Assembly: GCA_963277665.1 (NCBI GenBank)
Contig: OY728158.1
Span: forward strand, 598,014,818-598,078,817
DNA: 64,000 bases
Direction: 5' to 3'
Origin: Viscum album
Lineage: Eukaryota; Streptophyta; Magnoliopsida; Santalales; Viscaceae
The notes below the pieces were generated by a model. That model saw only the letters and a list, made by a program, of their open reading frames with translations. It did no database searches and was not told where the DNA came from. Both the position numbers and the translations under genes were made by a program. Positions 1-13,570 of the stretch are shown here, one piece after another. Numbering within the stretch: position 1 is the stretch's first letter; the number at the start of each line of letters is the position of its first letter.

Positions 1-3000
1 CTATACTATATTTGGAGATATAAACAATAAACCATTAAAATTAATAATAAGGATGGTATCAATACAACAAATCCAAATTAGAGTAAAAAAATATATTTTT
101 TTTATTTATTAATGGAAATATTATAAAAATATCTTTTAAAAACATTCTTGAGAAAATTGTCATTTATATTTTGAAAAAAAAATATATTAAAAATCTTTTT
201 CTTTGAAAAAATATTTTCAAAAAAAATAAAAAGTAAGCTTTTAATCATGTAAATAAATCTTTTAGTAAATTAAGTTGGTTAAATTCTTACATTCCATACA
301 TGTTAAAAATAATATTCATTTTTTATGGTAACAAGATTTTAAAAATACATTTTTTGGAAAGAGACAAGAACATTCTTTGAAAACATTTTAAAAGGTAAAA
401 GGGTAAAAATTTCATAAATTAATCATTTTGAAAATTATAATAAAATTATTGAAAATATTTTTATAAAATATTTTTGAAAAAATAGGTTCTCCAACTAAAG
501 AGATAAATAATGTTTGGTTTTCTTTAATACATTTTCTCCAACATTTTGAGTACCAAAAAATTGGAAAATTATACTATTACTTAATGAAATTCATGAATAA
601 TTGGAGGAGAATAAAATAAAAGTATTTATTGAGAAATGTTCATATATATTTCTTTAATTTAGTTTCATGAATAATAAATTTCAAATAAAATGTGATTTTG
701 AAATAAACCCTTTAAATAATCATAATGTTGAAGTGAGAAATTTGAAATGAATTGATTATGTGTATCAACTGTAAATAAAATTATAATACATTTAAATATA
801 TTAAAAAAACATTAATATTTATTATTGACATAATATTATAATATTAACAATAATGAGGAAGTAATATAACCCAATGAAATTAATTGAGTTTTTATATTTC
901 TTTACCACGTGGTAAATTTAAGTTCAAATCCCCTTAGATGGTGTAATTAAAATTGAAAATATAAATACAATAAATATAAAATAATTCATGATATAATATT
1001 TTAAAATGGTAAGTAGATACACCACACAAAGTAAGTAATTTGTGAATATGGAATTTATCTTACAGTTGTATAAAAGTGAGATAAAAATCCTTTACCTTGT
1101 GTTTCTTTTCGAGTAAACAACCATTAAACACATGTATAATAGTTTTTAACATTTTATTAACTTATAAATAAAATTAATTATAATTATAATATCATATATT
1201 AAATTCTTATAATATCTTATTACTCATTTTTTTAATAATCGTTCATTATTTTTACTATTTTGGGTGTTAATTACCAAGATTTTTCAGTATGTTTTGACTT
1301 GTTATTTTTGTTTTAGTATTAAACAGATCATGATTTCATCATCTAAAAAAGATAAATCACTACATAAGTTTCATATATAATTATTATATATTTATTATAT
1401 ATTTATTTAAAATTATCCATAATATTTGGATATAGGAAATGAAATGAACCATTCAGGGAGACGGTAGGCCATATGTATGCCTTAACGCTGCTTCTTTTCT
1501 TTTTTAGATTTAAAAAGTAAGTAGCATATATATATATATATATATTATTATTCAAGTGTGATATTTAAATAATATATTTCACATTATTGTTTAGACCCAT
1601 ACTTTATACAAGCCATCTATAGAGTGAACGAATGACATCGCTTTGAGGAGGTGGTAGTCCGTACGTCCGTAAATGATGTTATCTTATATAAAAATGGAAA
1701 TCAGAAGGTATTTATTATATAATAATTACAGAAGAATAAATACATTAATAGTATCTTTTATATAATATATAAATATTTTTTCCATCATAATTCCCACCAT
1801 GATATGTGTTAAAGGAATAACGAACAATCATTGTTTCACAAGGTGGTAGTCTACCACACAAACAAATGGTAAGTTCGTTACCCAATAGATGGAAGTGTGT
1901 GTAAGTGTAGGTTTAACCATTATAATAAAAAACTATAATTATATTTATTATACTGATTATTTTTATATAATAATGTAATAATAAATTTTTTTGGGTGGAG
2001 GAGAAAATAAAATGAAAGTGGTCGTTGAAAAATGTTACCCCATTTTTGGTAACTCATTTTGGATTATACCAAAAGACTACCTTGGGTTGATTTATTCTTA
2101 ATATGAGGCTTAAAGTATGATTTTATGGATTTTGTGATATTATTTGGGTATATTTTGTTCAATACAAATGTCTTGTGAGGTGTTAATAAGTGCGATTTGT
2201 GAGTACCTTTTTATAGTGGAGGAAGAGTGGCATTTATGTAAAATTTAGAAAAGGGAATTCCACCCATGTTTTTTTCAGTTGATGTGGAACCAATAATGAA
2301 CCCAATTATATAAAAGGAATTATATGGTATATATATTAATATAAAATGAATTTTAGACAATTTTCTAGGCCATTTGGACATTTAATTTTGAGGATTCGTC
2401 GCTTGTTAAGCTAGTTTTTCTCTAAATTGTTGTATTTAAATTTAATTATAGTCAGTAATATTATTTGATAAAAAATATTTCAAACTTATTATATAATATA
2501 TCCTATTCTTATTTAAAATATATAATCCATTTTTTCAAATACCAATCACAGAATTAGAATAAATTAATTTAAATTTAATCTATATATAGAACAACAGAGT
2601 AGGTTTTTAATATAAAAATGTTTAAAGGTTTACTTTGTTTTTATATTCAATTTGAAATTGAAATTGATTACAATGACCTAAATTGTATTAATTTTATTAT
2701 TATTGAAATATGTTTTTTTAAAATAATTTAAAATATAATTTAACCTTATAAATAAATTACACAAAATTGAGTTTTGAATTAAAATTCATTATTTTCACTA
2801 TTCATCAAAAAATGAATTATTTCAAAAAAAAATACTCAGAAAATCACCCAAATGTAATTTTTATGTTACTATTTTAAAAAAAATTATATTTTGACAAAAA
2901 AATTTATAATAGTTTAAAACTTGGATTTAAAATAATTTATCCATTAAAGGGCTGTAAAACTACCTTTTTAGAAAAATGCATTTTTTAAGCATAAAACATG

Positions 3001-3571
3001 ATATATTATTATCTAATTTTTATCAAACCTATTGTATGAATACGAAAAATATTTTATTGAATAGTATATATATATATATATTTCATTAATATCAATCACT
3101 AATAGTAATTAATTTAATTTATTAGGATGAAACAACTTTGTGAGTCTAAAAACATTTTCTTTATATTCAATTTGGTTTTTTATTCATTTATAATTAATTA
3201 GAAACCTATGAATTCATTATATATTCTTATAAACCTTATGTTTTCAAAAAATATTCTATATTATTCATAAATTATTATTAACTGGATTGTTTCTATCTTA
3301 TTAAATTAAATAATATTATTTTAATAATATATTTTTTCAGTAAAAATCTTTCTTATGTGTAACGCAATTCAACAAAGAAACTCGTTGTTCTGTATAATTC
3401 AAGCTAACTAGTTATTTAGATAATTTCAATATATATAATATAATAAATTTATTTACAATATTAAATATACCATAATGTATTAAGATGTTAAATTTTTTTC
3501 TACATTTGGTTTTCCATGTCTTACATGCTATTGAATAAAATTTACACTTTTAAAATTATTAGGTTGTTATA
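1..3571 (+). mobile_element. Partial LTR of the LARD-like family (copy A)
   Basis: This AT-rich stretch can be followed, block by block, against two other places in the window: about 21.4-25.8 kb (copy B) and about 29.2-30.3 plus 41.3-43.7 kb (copy C). The shared blocks run in the same order in all three, including three modules around a GGTAG-type core near 1463, 1653 and 1845. Copies B and C start about 2.9 kb (B) or 1 kb (C) further upstream, so the left part of copy A lies outside the window. The right end is placed where all three copies end in a degenerate TGTTACA-like sequence (near 3571 here). Divergence is high, so single-base boundaries are uncertain. No coding capacity is visible. 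It contains a TA run near 1530 and another near 3066. Confidence 0.7.
1449..1870 (+). repeat. Three ~190-bp diverged modules inside LTR copy A
   Basis: Three similar modules sit at about 1449-1480, 1630-1670 and 1828-1866, with GGTAG cores 190 and 192 bases apart. Each has an ACATYG- or CATTCA-like word, a GAGG(C/T)GGTAG word and then a GTAC/GTAT-rich word. The same three modules in the same order and spacing occur in copy B (cores near 22848, 23031 and 23225) and copy C (near 41638, 41825 and 42016). They are the most GC-rich islands of an otherwise AT-rich LTR. Function is unknown; an internal tandem repeat of the LTR or a promoter array is possible. Confidence 0.6.
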
Positions 3572-6500
3572 TTCACCCCACCCATCTCCTAAGGGTGAAT
3601 ATATTCATCATGGGAACAAAAATTTGTTTTAAAGACTCAACATTTTTACATTATGTTCAATATTTAATTGTATTTTTAGAATTTTTAGTCACATGGAATA
3701 AATAATGAGGCCTCATGTTTTTTATGGAATAATTTATGAAGGATAGGAGAAAGAGATTATTATTTTTCTATATAATTTTAGAAATTTTATCATGGATTAT
3801 ATATGTAAATATATTGGTTCTATAAATAATTGTGAAATAAATAGAAAATTATTTTTATATTGTTTTCCAATAAGGAATATAAGAATAACATTCATTATTC
3901 TACTACATTTCAGATATGGGAAACATTTTAAATTATCTATGGAAAACATGTGGCATCCACGGTGATTGATTTATGAATATTAAAGGTGGATAAATACTTA
4001 CTTGTATCATAAAGAAATAAGTGGAATAATAGGAAAAAGGTTCCCAAGAATAAGAATACACCCACTAACATAAGTGAGAATGGTATCAATATTTAATATA
4101 TTTCTAACATTTTATTGAAATAATATTACAAATATAAATATTTATAGTCTCCCATGGTGTTTAAAATAAGTGATGTCTTTGGTGATGAAGTGGAAGAGAG
4201 AACTGGTGATCAATCCAAAGTATGATTCTATAACAACCAAAATGAGATCTAAGACTTACATGAAAATGTGTATAAACTAGTTATTATTCATAGTGTGAGT
4301 TATGAATTTATAAATTATTTATTCATGTAAAATATAATATTTAGGAAATTGGAGGTGAACTTGAATGAAGATAGTATGAAAATGGGTGAAAAGGTGTAGG
4401 GTTAAATAAATATACTTGGATAACTTACACATGAGGTGTGAAAACAAATCTCTATGGAAAATGAACTAAAACCAAGAATTATACCTATAAAAACACAATA
4501 TGGATAGAAGATAAAATCCAAACAATTATGAATGATATAGGTTAAATAAAATGTATATCTAGTTAAAGGATATGTATTATAAGATCAACGATCTCAAAGA
4601 GAGTTTCTAATCCTCTAATGAAATTAAAAAGATCCCAGTCATAGTAGGATATGTATGTGCATTCCATAAAGATATAAATATAAAATCAGTAATAAGAAAT
4701 AAAATTCATGATAAATCTAGAAATAAATGATATAAAAGGAAGGTAGCTATGAGTTTTTACTTTTGGGGAATAATAGGATAATCTGGGATGTTTTTTTAGA
4801 AGACCAATGGATTTACGGTGTATGTAAATATGCTACAATAACATATTAATTGAGTCATAACTACACAAGGTATGTTCTAGTGGGAAATATTTTATATATT
4901 TTGATTGTGTAAATTAGGAAAGAAACTATATTAAGACGAGATATAATTGTAGAATAAATAATTTATCTATTCCTTTAAAAAAATGGGTAGATAGTATGAA
5001 TCAAAAAAAAATATGTCGTGTTGGAAAATAATTTTCCCATATTAGTGGGAGGTGATGACAGATCTCAATGAAGGTTAAATCAAATAATAATTATGGAACA
5101 TTTATAGACACCTTCATATAGGGAATAAAATTGAATATGGAGGAATAAGATATAATTTTCAATAACTAAGGTAAATTAGGATAAACATTTCAATAATTTT
5201 TTACTAAGGTTAAACAGATCTAAGGTGGATTTAATAGATATAAGGGAGAATGGGCATGAATTATGACTAAGTTATCTCACAAATAATACCAAAGGTCAGA
5301 GGTTAATTTGGTGGAATATACATTACATGGAAAATGAAACAAGAAGATTTATTCAACAATAAAACATCAATGTAAGAAATATGTAGTAGGGAGATTAGTC
5401 TCATAGTGGAGTTAAATCACAAGAAAAATAAGATGATGGATAGAAAAGAAATTATCTATAATGATGAACTTATAAATTTTATTGTATTGAGAAAAACTAA
5501 ATAGGATAAGAAGTGATTTGGAAGAATTTTTTTTGTTTAAAAAGGATTTATCAACATGAATATTAACATGAAATAATCCTCCCCCATGTAAATTATGTTT
5601 TTATATTATTATTATCGTGATATTGGATTATTAGGGGAGATATGATCCATGTAGTGTACATGAAAATAAGAGATACAAGTATATATCTTATAAAAGTAAA
5701 TTTATATAATGAGTTGTTTTGGAAAAATAACTTATGGTATCAAGTATAATTATAAAACAAAATTTAAAAACAGGATTCCATAAAAAAATTCAAATATGAA
5801 TCATGTAATTCATTCTGAGTTGGAGAATTTAAAGTGGTACAATGCCTAATTTTGAGTGAAAGTTGTTCCAAATACATGTTTAAAATTTTTGTGGTATTTA
5901 TCCAAATTTTAGAATTTAAAAATTATCAATAGGCATTTATCTAGTGGTAGAAAACTCTAATTAAGAACGTGGGTGGATTGATGGAGGAATTATTTTACTA
6001 TTTTTTAATAATGTCACAATGTGATATCATCTGATTTTTCCCCAAGATAATAGAAGTTGTTTGAAAATTTAGTGATGTGACAAATAATTTTTACCCTGAT
6101 GTTAAAAATTGTCTTAAAATTCCATGTCATTTTCAATATAAATTTAAGGGAATTAGTGATGAGTATTCAATTAATAACTAACCTCTTTTTGAATAATATA
6201 ATCCCTATGAATCAAAGAAATATTATGGATATCAGGCTGTATCATGCTTTTTTCAAGAAAAAGTGGTGTAAATCAATAATTTTTATGACTCGCGTATTTT
6301 ATTATATATTTATTATATATTATTGATTATGTGTAAATTATATTTAGATCATAGGAAGATTAATAATGATGAAATTTAATTTCCCAATTTTTATAAACTT
6401 AATGAAATAAGTGAGTGATAAGGATACCAATGAAGTCATTAACGTATAACATAGTTTCTTATATTGAGTTACAAATCTATAGGATTGGGGGTTTATGACT

Positions 6501-6900
6501 CCTAAAAAATTAGTATATTAACATTCTATAAATCCCAGAGAATAATATAAGTGAATGTGAAAGTGTATTGGATCTGAAGTTTCAATGAAAAATGTTTTGA
6601 TGAGATCAATGTTTTTGATGATATTCAGTATATTATTTAAAGATCCTAATGTTTTGAAGGAGAAATAATGTGAATGAAATTTTGGAAATTATGAGTTACC
6701 AAAGTAGTAATTTTAAATCTATAAATCAAAATTTTCTATTCAATTGTAAAGAAGAGCTCAAGGATTAATGATGTGTTTTCTTATTGAGTTTTTATGCGGT
6801 TATCAAAGGGATAGAAAAGTCTCTCTAAATTTAGAGCTTCTTGAAGTGATGATGGAATAATCATATCTATTATAATTAGAATTTTGGGATAATATGTACT
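3572..6900. other. Eroded interior after LTR copy A, no recognisable gene
   Basis: The first few hundred bases after the LTR end resemble, loosely, the start of the element 3 interior (25815 onward), so this probably begins as the interior of a LARD-like element. From about 4140 the base composition becomes purine-rich on the plus strand, as in decayed plus-strand coding DNA. All frames are broken every few codons and I could not match any domain with confidence. The longest open stretch (6099-6326) shows no family motif. There is no visible RNA gene. Confidence 0.4.
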
Positions 6901-7930
6901 AATGAAGATTGAGGCTAATGATGATACCTTGATCAATTTTACATATAAAAATTGGAATTAATAATAATATTTATAGTGAATAAAAATCCTTTTTGTTTTA
7001 TTGATATAGGGGATAGAAATATGACCATAAAATCTATATACTTGGAGAAACTATGATTGAAATATAATAGAGTTATTTTATCTCTTCCACTTGATAGTGT
7101 ATTTATTTTATGGAAATATTGTCAAAAATAATACAAATTATGTGTTGTTACAACTAGGAGGTTGTGGGTTATATTTTTTAATAATAACTAAAGGTTGATG
7201 ATGACTGATAAATATTAGAAATAATTTTTAAAACTAAGAGGTTATGAGTTTCCAATAAGTTATTATAGTTATTTTTTAATAGTCTTATATGGTTAGATTA
7301 TTTTAAGACATGATGGGAATATTAGATGTCTTTGAATACATCGATTTAATGAAGTAGGTATTTGTTAAAGATATTGATAGAGTATGATAATACAATGAAT
7401 ACAAAGAGAAAAGGAGGTTAATAATCATACTTTACACATTGGTGATGTGAGTATTAGATAGTCTATATTGAATTTAGTCATCATACATACAAACCCTATT
7501 CATAAGAAGATATATCATTTTTATATACATGGTTTGGGAAGGTTTAATGCCAAATATGTGGTCGATATTTTAATCATGTTGGTAATTGTAGTAGATATGG
7601 GGTGATTATTAATTATTCAAATGTATATGGAATTTGGGTTTGATTATATTCCTGGTTGATATAGAGATTAATTTTACATGAAAGATATTTAGTGACATGA
7701 AAATAGAAAACATTTATATGATTAAATATCATAGGAATGGTTTTAGAATATTAAAATCTTATTATGATATGAAATATATATTAAATGAATCATTGATGGT
7801 GACTAATGCTCTTCTTCAAGCATATTCATGATTTAAAAGGAGTGTGATCTTGATTGCATTCATTTTGGAGAAATATAAGAGTAATATGATAAGTTTTGAA
7901 CTTGATATACTATGGTGGGACTTCCTATTC
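6900..7930 (+). pseudogene. Ty1/copia Gag zinc knuckle and protease remnant
   Basis: At 7548-7589 the plus strand reads CQICGRYFNHVGNC, close to the copia Gag zinc knuckle (C-x2-C-x4-H-x4-C) but with the histidine shifted by one residue. In the same frame a tryptophan at 7653 and a histidine eight residues later suit the copia protease start (W-x2-D-S-G-A-x-x-H), with the catalytic triad already lost. After a frameshift, 7730-7906 reads NGFRILKS, then a stretch that aligns with the protease-to-GAG-pre-integrase region, where copia has NVLHVP, then SKNLLS and SFEF-like words. Known families give the identification; the loss of the Asp-Ser-Gly triad and the stops are seen directly. Upstream Gag (6900-7540) is too decayed to delimit. 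No integrase or RT follows recognisably. Confidence 0.5.
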
Positions 7931-9612
7931 CATGGTTATATGTGAAACAATGAGTATAAAGTGTTTGTGGGTGTTTTAGTAGTCATTTATAAATGGTTCA
8001 TTTATAAAATAGTCATAATAGAAGTTATTTTGGTAACTCGATGTGTTATGGAGATAAAGTGAATTCATGAGGACCTAGAGATGTGGAAATGGCCTGAATA
8101 ATGGTGTAAAATTCATTATGGAGAAATGTAATTATATATAATTAATTAAAAAATGGTGTACGTGTGGTCTGTGTTGTTATAAAATCAATAATCAAAACAA
8201 GGAAACACAAAATAATAATTTTTAAGGCCATGTTAATCTCAATATACGAATAATAAAAATGGATTTGGACTCATATGAATGTAAATAAAATAGGATAATG
8301 AATTTCTTCGACACTATGGTATTATAAATTTTTAATATCAAGTTTCTAGATTAAAACAAGAAATGGAAAGGAAAGTGTGGAGAAATCTATTTTGAACGGT
8401 GTTTACGATGGAAAAGTAATAAACCATGGTGATCATTTCACCACATTTTTTTTTAATATTGACCTAGTCAAATTATATATATAGAATATCCACATGACTG
8501 GGGATGTGAAGTGATTATGTTGTAGATTTGAAAGCATATTACTGTTCTAGATCCCAAAATGAATGTATCAAAAGTTTTCACCACCATGGTAAACCAAATC
8601 CTAGAGAAGAAGAAGTAAAATATTTAAATTATTATTTGGAAAATGTGAAGAAAGTGTTAGTGATTGAACTCAAAATAAAATATGTTTTTTACCACATTAA
8701 ACTTGTAAAACACTTAATAAAATCATGGATAGTTGGATAATGAGAATCAATCTTAACCATTAATGATATGTTGGAAATTTTGGGATATCCTTATATAATC
8801 TAAATAAATAAATTCTAGTAAAATGGGGAACATGATTTAAAAATCTTGGAGTAAGATATTACATTGATACATCCAGATTTTCAAAGAGTATATGTGAACA
8901 AATAAGGATATAGGTGTTTTATTACATCATCTTGTTTTTTGATGAATGAAGGATCAAAAAAAGAAAAACTTATTTCAATTAATATATTAGGAAATTTTAG
9001 GACCCCATTAATATTAATTAAAATTTTAAATTATTCTATTGTTCATTATTAGTATTCATTTATGTTGTTATTTTGAATGTTAAAGAGTTTATCATGATAT
9101 CAAGAAGAAACTCTCATCCATATTTGAAGAGAAAGGGTGTGGAAAACATAGGTTTCAATGGATAATAAATTCTATATATATAATGTACTCATTTTTGTCT
9201 CTATATACTGATTATAGAGACACCCTTACATCTATAAACTAACCGTGATTTACATGATTTAGTTTTTATAAAATAATAATAACAATAAGAAGAGTGTGTG
9301 TCCCTTGGATCTATAGTGTGTCTTTCCAAAACCATTTAAGTGTGGTATTCCTTGGTGTAAAGTTAGTACAGCCTAAAATTTATGTCCATCATACATGTGT
9401 AATAGTGTATCTTGGAAGATTTAAAAAACATCATTTCAGGCTTCGTGGATAGATCCCCTTGTGAAGAATCAATTAAAATCACCATGTCTTGTGCGTGCTT
9501 TATATTTCTAGATATGGGTTGAATGATTTGATGAGAAAAAATTAATATGTTAATAGATTGATAGTTTCTATAATGACCTGACCTAGTAAAGTCTTCCTAG
9601 AAGGTATGAAGT
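7931..9612. other. Unassigned AT-rich sequence
   Basis: This stretch follows the copia remnant and should hold copia integrase and RT if the element were complete, but I could not see HHCC, DDE or YVDD-like motifs in any frame. An open frame at 8528-8740 (70 codons) resembles no family I know. At 9196-9222 there is a perfect 10-bp inverted repeat, described separately. The last part (9150-9600) is less AT-rich, and its texture would suit an old copia LTR, but no second copy is present to prove it. Confidence 0.35.
9196..9222. repeat. Perfect 10-bp hairpin
   Basis: TGTCTCTATA is followed by a 7-base spacer and by its exact reverse complement TATAGAGACA. It lies in unassigned sequence. It could be a chance palindrome, an LTR terminator hairpin or a decayed MITE; no T run follows directly. 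Confidence 0.6.
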
Positions 9613-11700
9613 TGAATATTAAACCCCAATCCCTCCTCCAATAGGTCAGAGTCTAGATACTATCACTGATTAGGCTTATCACACACATATGTTCCCTTAG
9701 CCTAAGGTACCTACAGACAAGCATGAATCTCCAAATACCCAATCAATGATGAAAGGTTAAATAAAACTAGTATTGAAGTTTGCTCATATATCAATATCCC
9801 ATATTATTACAAGTAATAGAAATCATTAAGGGCCAAATACAATCTTACCAAAATAAGAAAAAGTCAAAAAAACATCTAGTTATGATGGGACTACTTTTTG
9901 AGAAGACACATGGTATGAACTATGGTATGCCTTATTAAACTATGATCCACCTGACCATTGAAAACCTAGGACTCCATTGAAAGTGTTTTCACATGTATAA
10001 GACATCAAATGTGCTGGAAGATCCCATGGAGGGGTGAGTATATACATACCCAGCAATATTCACTGAAATCACTAAACATAAATCACTAAGGGAGTATTTA
10101 TCTCATCATATCAAGTTAATGTAAATCATAATATGAGACATAATAATAAAAAACCCCATATATTCTCAAGATAAAAACTAACTCTCAAATTAATGTTACA
10201 ACCAAACTAACTGCCTAGGATTTCACTTCGGGATTATAAATAACACTCATCCAGGAGAACTCACTCTGGGAATCATTCCATCACTAATGCCAATCATTCA
10301 TGAGGTCTTACTCATTGGGCCTTTGTATACTAATGGGGATCATCTAATAGAACATTTTTTATTCCATTCCATGAAAAATAATAAAGGTTCCAAGAGGGAT
10401 AATCTAAAATACCAACCCTATCAGAACAACTTACTAAAAAACAATATATATTGATATAACGATAGGGACTCACATTGAGGAAGTATGGGTATACATGATC
10501 CTAATTGTAATAACTCACAATAATGAATATCACACCCATATATTTTGGTCACATGATTCATTAAACCCTTCCTAGATAGGAGGATAATTGGAATGAGGAT
10601 ACAACCCCTAGGCCTCACAAAGGGATTCCTACTCTATTATGCTAAAGGGATATTCTCAAGTTCTCTAAAAACTATGTTTCACTAAACCCACATGGTGGTG
10701 TAATAAAAAAAATCACACCATAAGAATTAAAAAAAATATACCCATATATATATATAATGAGTTAACACACCTATTCTTACTCAATATCCAAACTATAAAA
10801 AACAAGATCCCTAGGTTTCCCTTGAATAAGTAGATGATGTGTGGTTAAGGGTATACTCTGTGTATCACTAAGCCTATAATTTCTATTTTCTTACATTATC
10901 CATTTCATGTCCTTATCCAAATACAGGTCTTGTCAACCAGGGGTACAAGGTATATAGTGGTTTGTTTGGAACTCAGCATTCTATCTAGTATAGCATGTTT
11001 AGTATGTATGGTGTCTATGTACCTAGGTAATTCTTATGTGCATTGTTCGTTTCAAAGTGCCTTCCAATGTATACAAGGTGTAACCCATATCACACTGCGT
11101 GTAGGGACTGGTCCATCACTTAGTGAATTCCATCTTCCCAATCCTATATACTCTCTAATGTACTTGGTGTGTGTCCTCACACACACATTATATGGGGTCA
11201 CAATGCCTCATGGGATTATACTCCCAGTACATGCCAAGCTAGCCAGATAAGGGTATCATGGAGTGTGGTATTAGAACATGGTGTGTGATGTTTAACTCAA
11301 CATGAATCCTAGTTGATGCTCTATGTGGGACTAGACAATGTGTATTCTTCTAAATTACATGTTGTGTCTCTTGGTATTTTCTAGAATCTTTTTCCTATTC
11401 AACGTGTCTCCACCTACACCACTATCTCAATTAATTACATCATAAATAATTATCATAGTTCTTGTATCTAGGTATTACCATGCCTAAGACTTAATTTGTT
11501 ATCAGATTTGTGCCACCCAATCACTTTTGAAGATGATTCCCATCACATCATGCCATGGAATTTACAAACAGTAGACATGAACTCCTAATATTCTCCCTGA
11601 TCACCTATCATCATCACATCACCTCCATTTTTTCCACAATATTTCCCTTAATCCTAAATAAAACCCCATATAAATGATCCATTATGATAATGATCAAATT
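9613..11700 (-). repeat. Element 1, left (3') LTR
   Basis: The stretch 9613-10645 aligns along its length with 16450-17495. Shared anchors include TATCACAYACAT near 9676 and 16510, GGAAGATCCCATG near 10018 and 16858, and the blocks around the shared CCTAGGATT near 10216 and 17062. Beyond 10645 the partner is interrupted by element 2, so the right end of this LTR cannot be fixed and 11700 is only an estimate. The part 10.9-11.3 kb is noticeably GC-richer, with an open frame at 10930-11250 that looks like no known protein. Confidence 0.55.
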
Positions 11701-12900
11701 TACATCAGGCCAAACTAAATACCAATGGTGAACGCATGATGAATGAGGGTAGAAGATAAAAAACAAATGTTGTGAATGAAACCCGTACATTTTTTGGGTT
11801 TTCCATAATAAATTGATAGAAAATCATACAATTAATGTAACAATAATAAAGGAAAAATTTATTATGAATCCCTAAACCTATGAAGATAAACACAAATTTC
11901 ATATACAAACATCGACCCATGAATTAATCTATTAAAGAATTAATTCATCTTTGATTATGGATAACCATCAAAGTGGGTTAATCCATATGAGAAATTATCT
12001 ACCCCAAGTTTGGTTTGATCCCTGATGATGAATAAATCTATGTCATTTTCATTAGTGATATTCATGAACTCCATTACAAAATGATCATTTCCCCATGATC
12101 CATTTTTGTTATCCAATAAATCCCCTCTCAGTTTCTCCTCCATAAATCCTTACTATTATAAAGATAACCCTACGATTTTTTCATAACTAGGATTAAAAAT
12201 TGTAGAGTAAGGTCTGGAAAAATATTTAACTAATAAATTAATTAATTAAATTAGCATCCACCCATGACCTCACCTAATCCAAATAGCTGACGTTCACAAT
12301 GTTTACATCATACCTCAAGAAAATTACTCATTTTAGATTTAATGGTGGTTTCAAATTTCCCATACGAAACTCTATTTTGGATATATTCCATTGTTTCAAT
12401 AAAACTACATGTCCGTGAAAAAATATATCTAATATTATTAAGATATCATCAATGAGGCTCTCTATTCCCTGAAATATTATGTTGACTATGATCCTCACTC
12501 TGAGAATATTCTTTGAATTACTAAAAAGTGTTACATAGAAATTTTTGAGTCATTTTCTTCTTCCTTGCTTCAAATAATTTCATCCTAAAAAGAATAAACA
12601 TTCTTGTACATGAGGTTACTAATCTCACAACTACATCACTTTCTCCAATGAGATCTTCTATAGATATCCATGCTACCAATATACATGCACCCAAGGGAAA
12701 CCCTTTCCCATGATACGTCTTCTCCCACTGGTTCTCAAATTCCACTGGGAACCTCGAAAAGTATCTCTTCCCATAATATCTAGGTCATCATTATGAAATG
12801 GTTTATGCACATATCTCCTCATATAATACACATGGATTATGTAGTGAACCTGATATAACTATTGTTGTAGGGATAAGTGTTATGTCGCCTTGCTAACCCA
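11700..12900 (-). pseudogene. Element 1, end of pol (integrase C-terminus and chromodomain expected)
   Basis: By position this should carry the integrase tail and chromodomain of element 1. The plus strand is pyrimidine-rich, as expected for a decayed minus-strand coding region. I could not align it convincingly to the corresponding part of element 7 (58.4-59.0 kb). The open frames at 11955-12143 and 12521-12745 on the minus strand lie in this zone but show no motif that I can name. Confidence 0.3.
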
Positions 12901-13570
12901 ATGCAGCAATTAGAACAATATTCTATAAACCTTAGAGATATCTCACCACCCCGAACAAATCCTTATAGCCCTCAACAATGTCATATCCCCTAAAAAAATA
13001 TTTCTCATCTAAATATAAAAGCCTCCATCATTTTTCCTCAAATAAATCCTATCAACTCTATGGATTCCTCATCTACACCTAGATGAACCTCACCAATTTC
13101 AATAATCACTCACACAAACTCTAGTCCCATAAAATATGTTTATTTGGTACTGAACACCATAGTGGGGACCTATAGGGTCTCCCATATATAGACCCAAATG
13201 ATTATACAATGATGTTGGATTGGTAACTATTGGGATGTGCACACTCCACTAATGGTAGATGATTCCCCCATCTACAACTAAAGCTAAAATGAAAATATAA
13301 ATAATATTCTCTAGGAATTTAATTGTCCAATTTATATGATCATCTATCAAGGGGTAGAAAATCCATGATCAATGATAAATGAGTCTCTAAGGGATCATAC
13401 ATCACCTTCATAATTTTTAATTTATGTGAGAATCATGGTCCAAAACCATAATTGAGGGAATTTCATGAAGTTGAAATACCTTCTACATGCATAGGTGTCC
13501 CAAATTTTCACAATGTTTCTCCCTCAGATTATTAGGATGTGTTTTATCTTAGTGATTCAATCTATGTTCA
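12900..13570 (-). pseudogene. Element 1 integrase remnant
   Basis: At 13428-13472 the minus strand reads LHEIPSIMVLDHDSH, matching the gypsy integrase block LHG-x-P-x-S-I-V-S-D-R-D-P around the second catalytic aspartate, which is kept. Further along the minus strand (13150-13220 on the plus strand), the sequence parallels element 7 near 59060-59120, the YGR-x-C/L-region after the catalytic core. Other catalytic residues could not be placed because of shifts. Integrase joins retrotransposon cDNA to the host chromosome; this copy is clearly dead. Confidence 0.55.

Noticed and set aside
1520..1548. TA run as a replication origin or scaffold site
   Set aside because: Simple repeats of this kind occur several times in the AT-rich LTRs; no further support.
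1449..1870. Self-cleaving ribozyme or riboswitch in the 190-bp modules
   Set aside because: No hammerhead core (CTGATGAG with CGAAAC) or other known ribozyme core was seen; only repeated words.
5030..5350. LINE endonuclease remnant
   Set aside because: A GGD-like word near 5047 recalled the LINE GGDFN motif, but no other endonuclease or LINE RT block could be aligned.
6099..6326. 75-codon open frame as a gene
   Set aside because: AT-rich chance frame with no motif, in eroded repeat DNA.
10930..11250. 106-codon open frame as a membrane protein
   Set aside because: It lies within an LTR; hydrophobic look follows from base composition, and no family is recognised.
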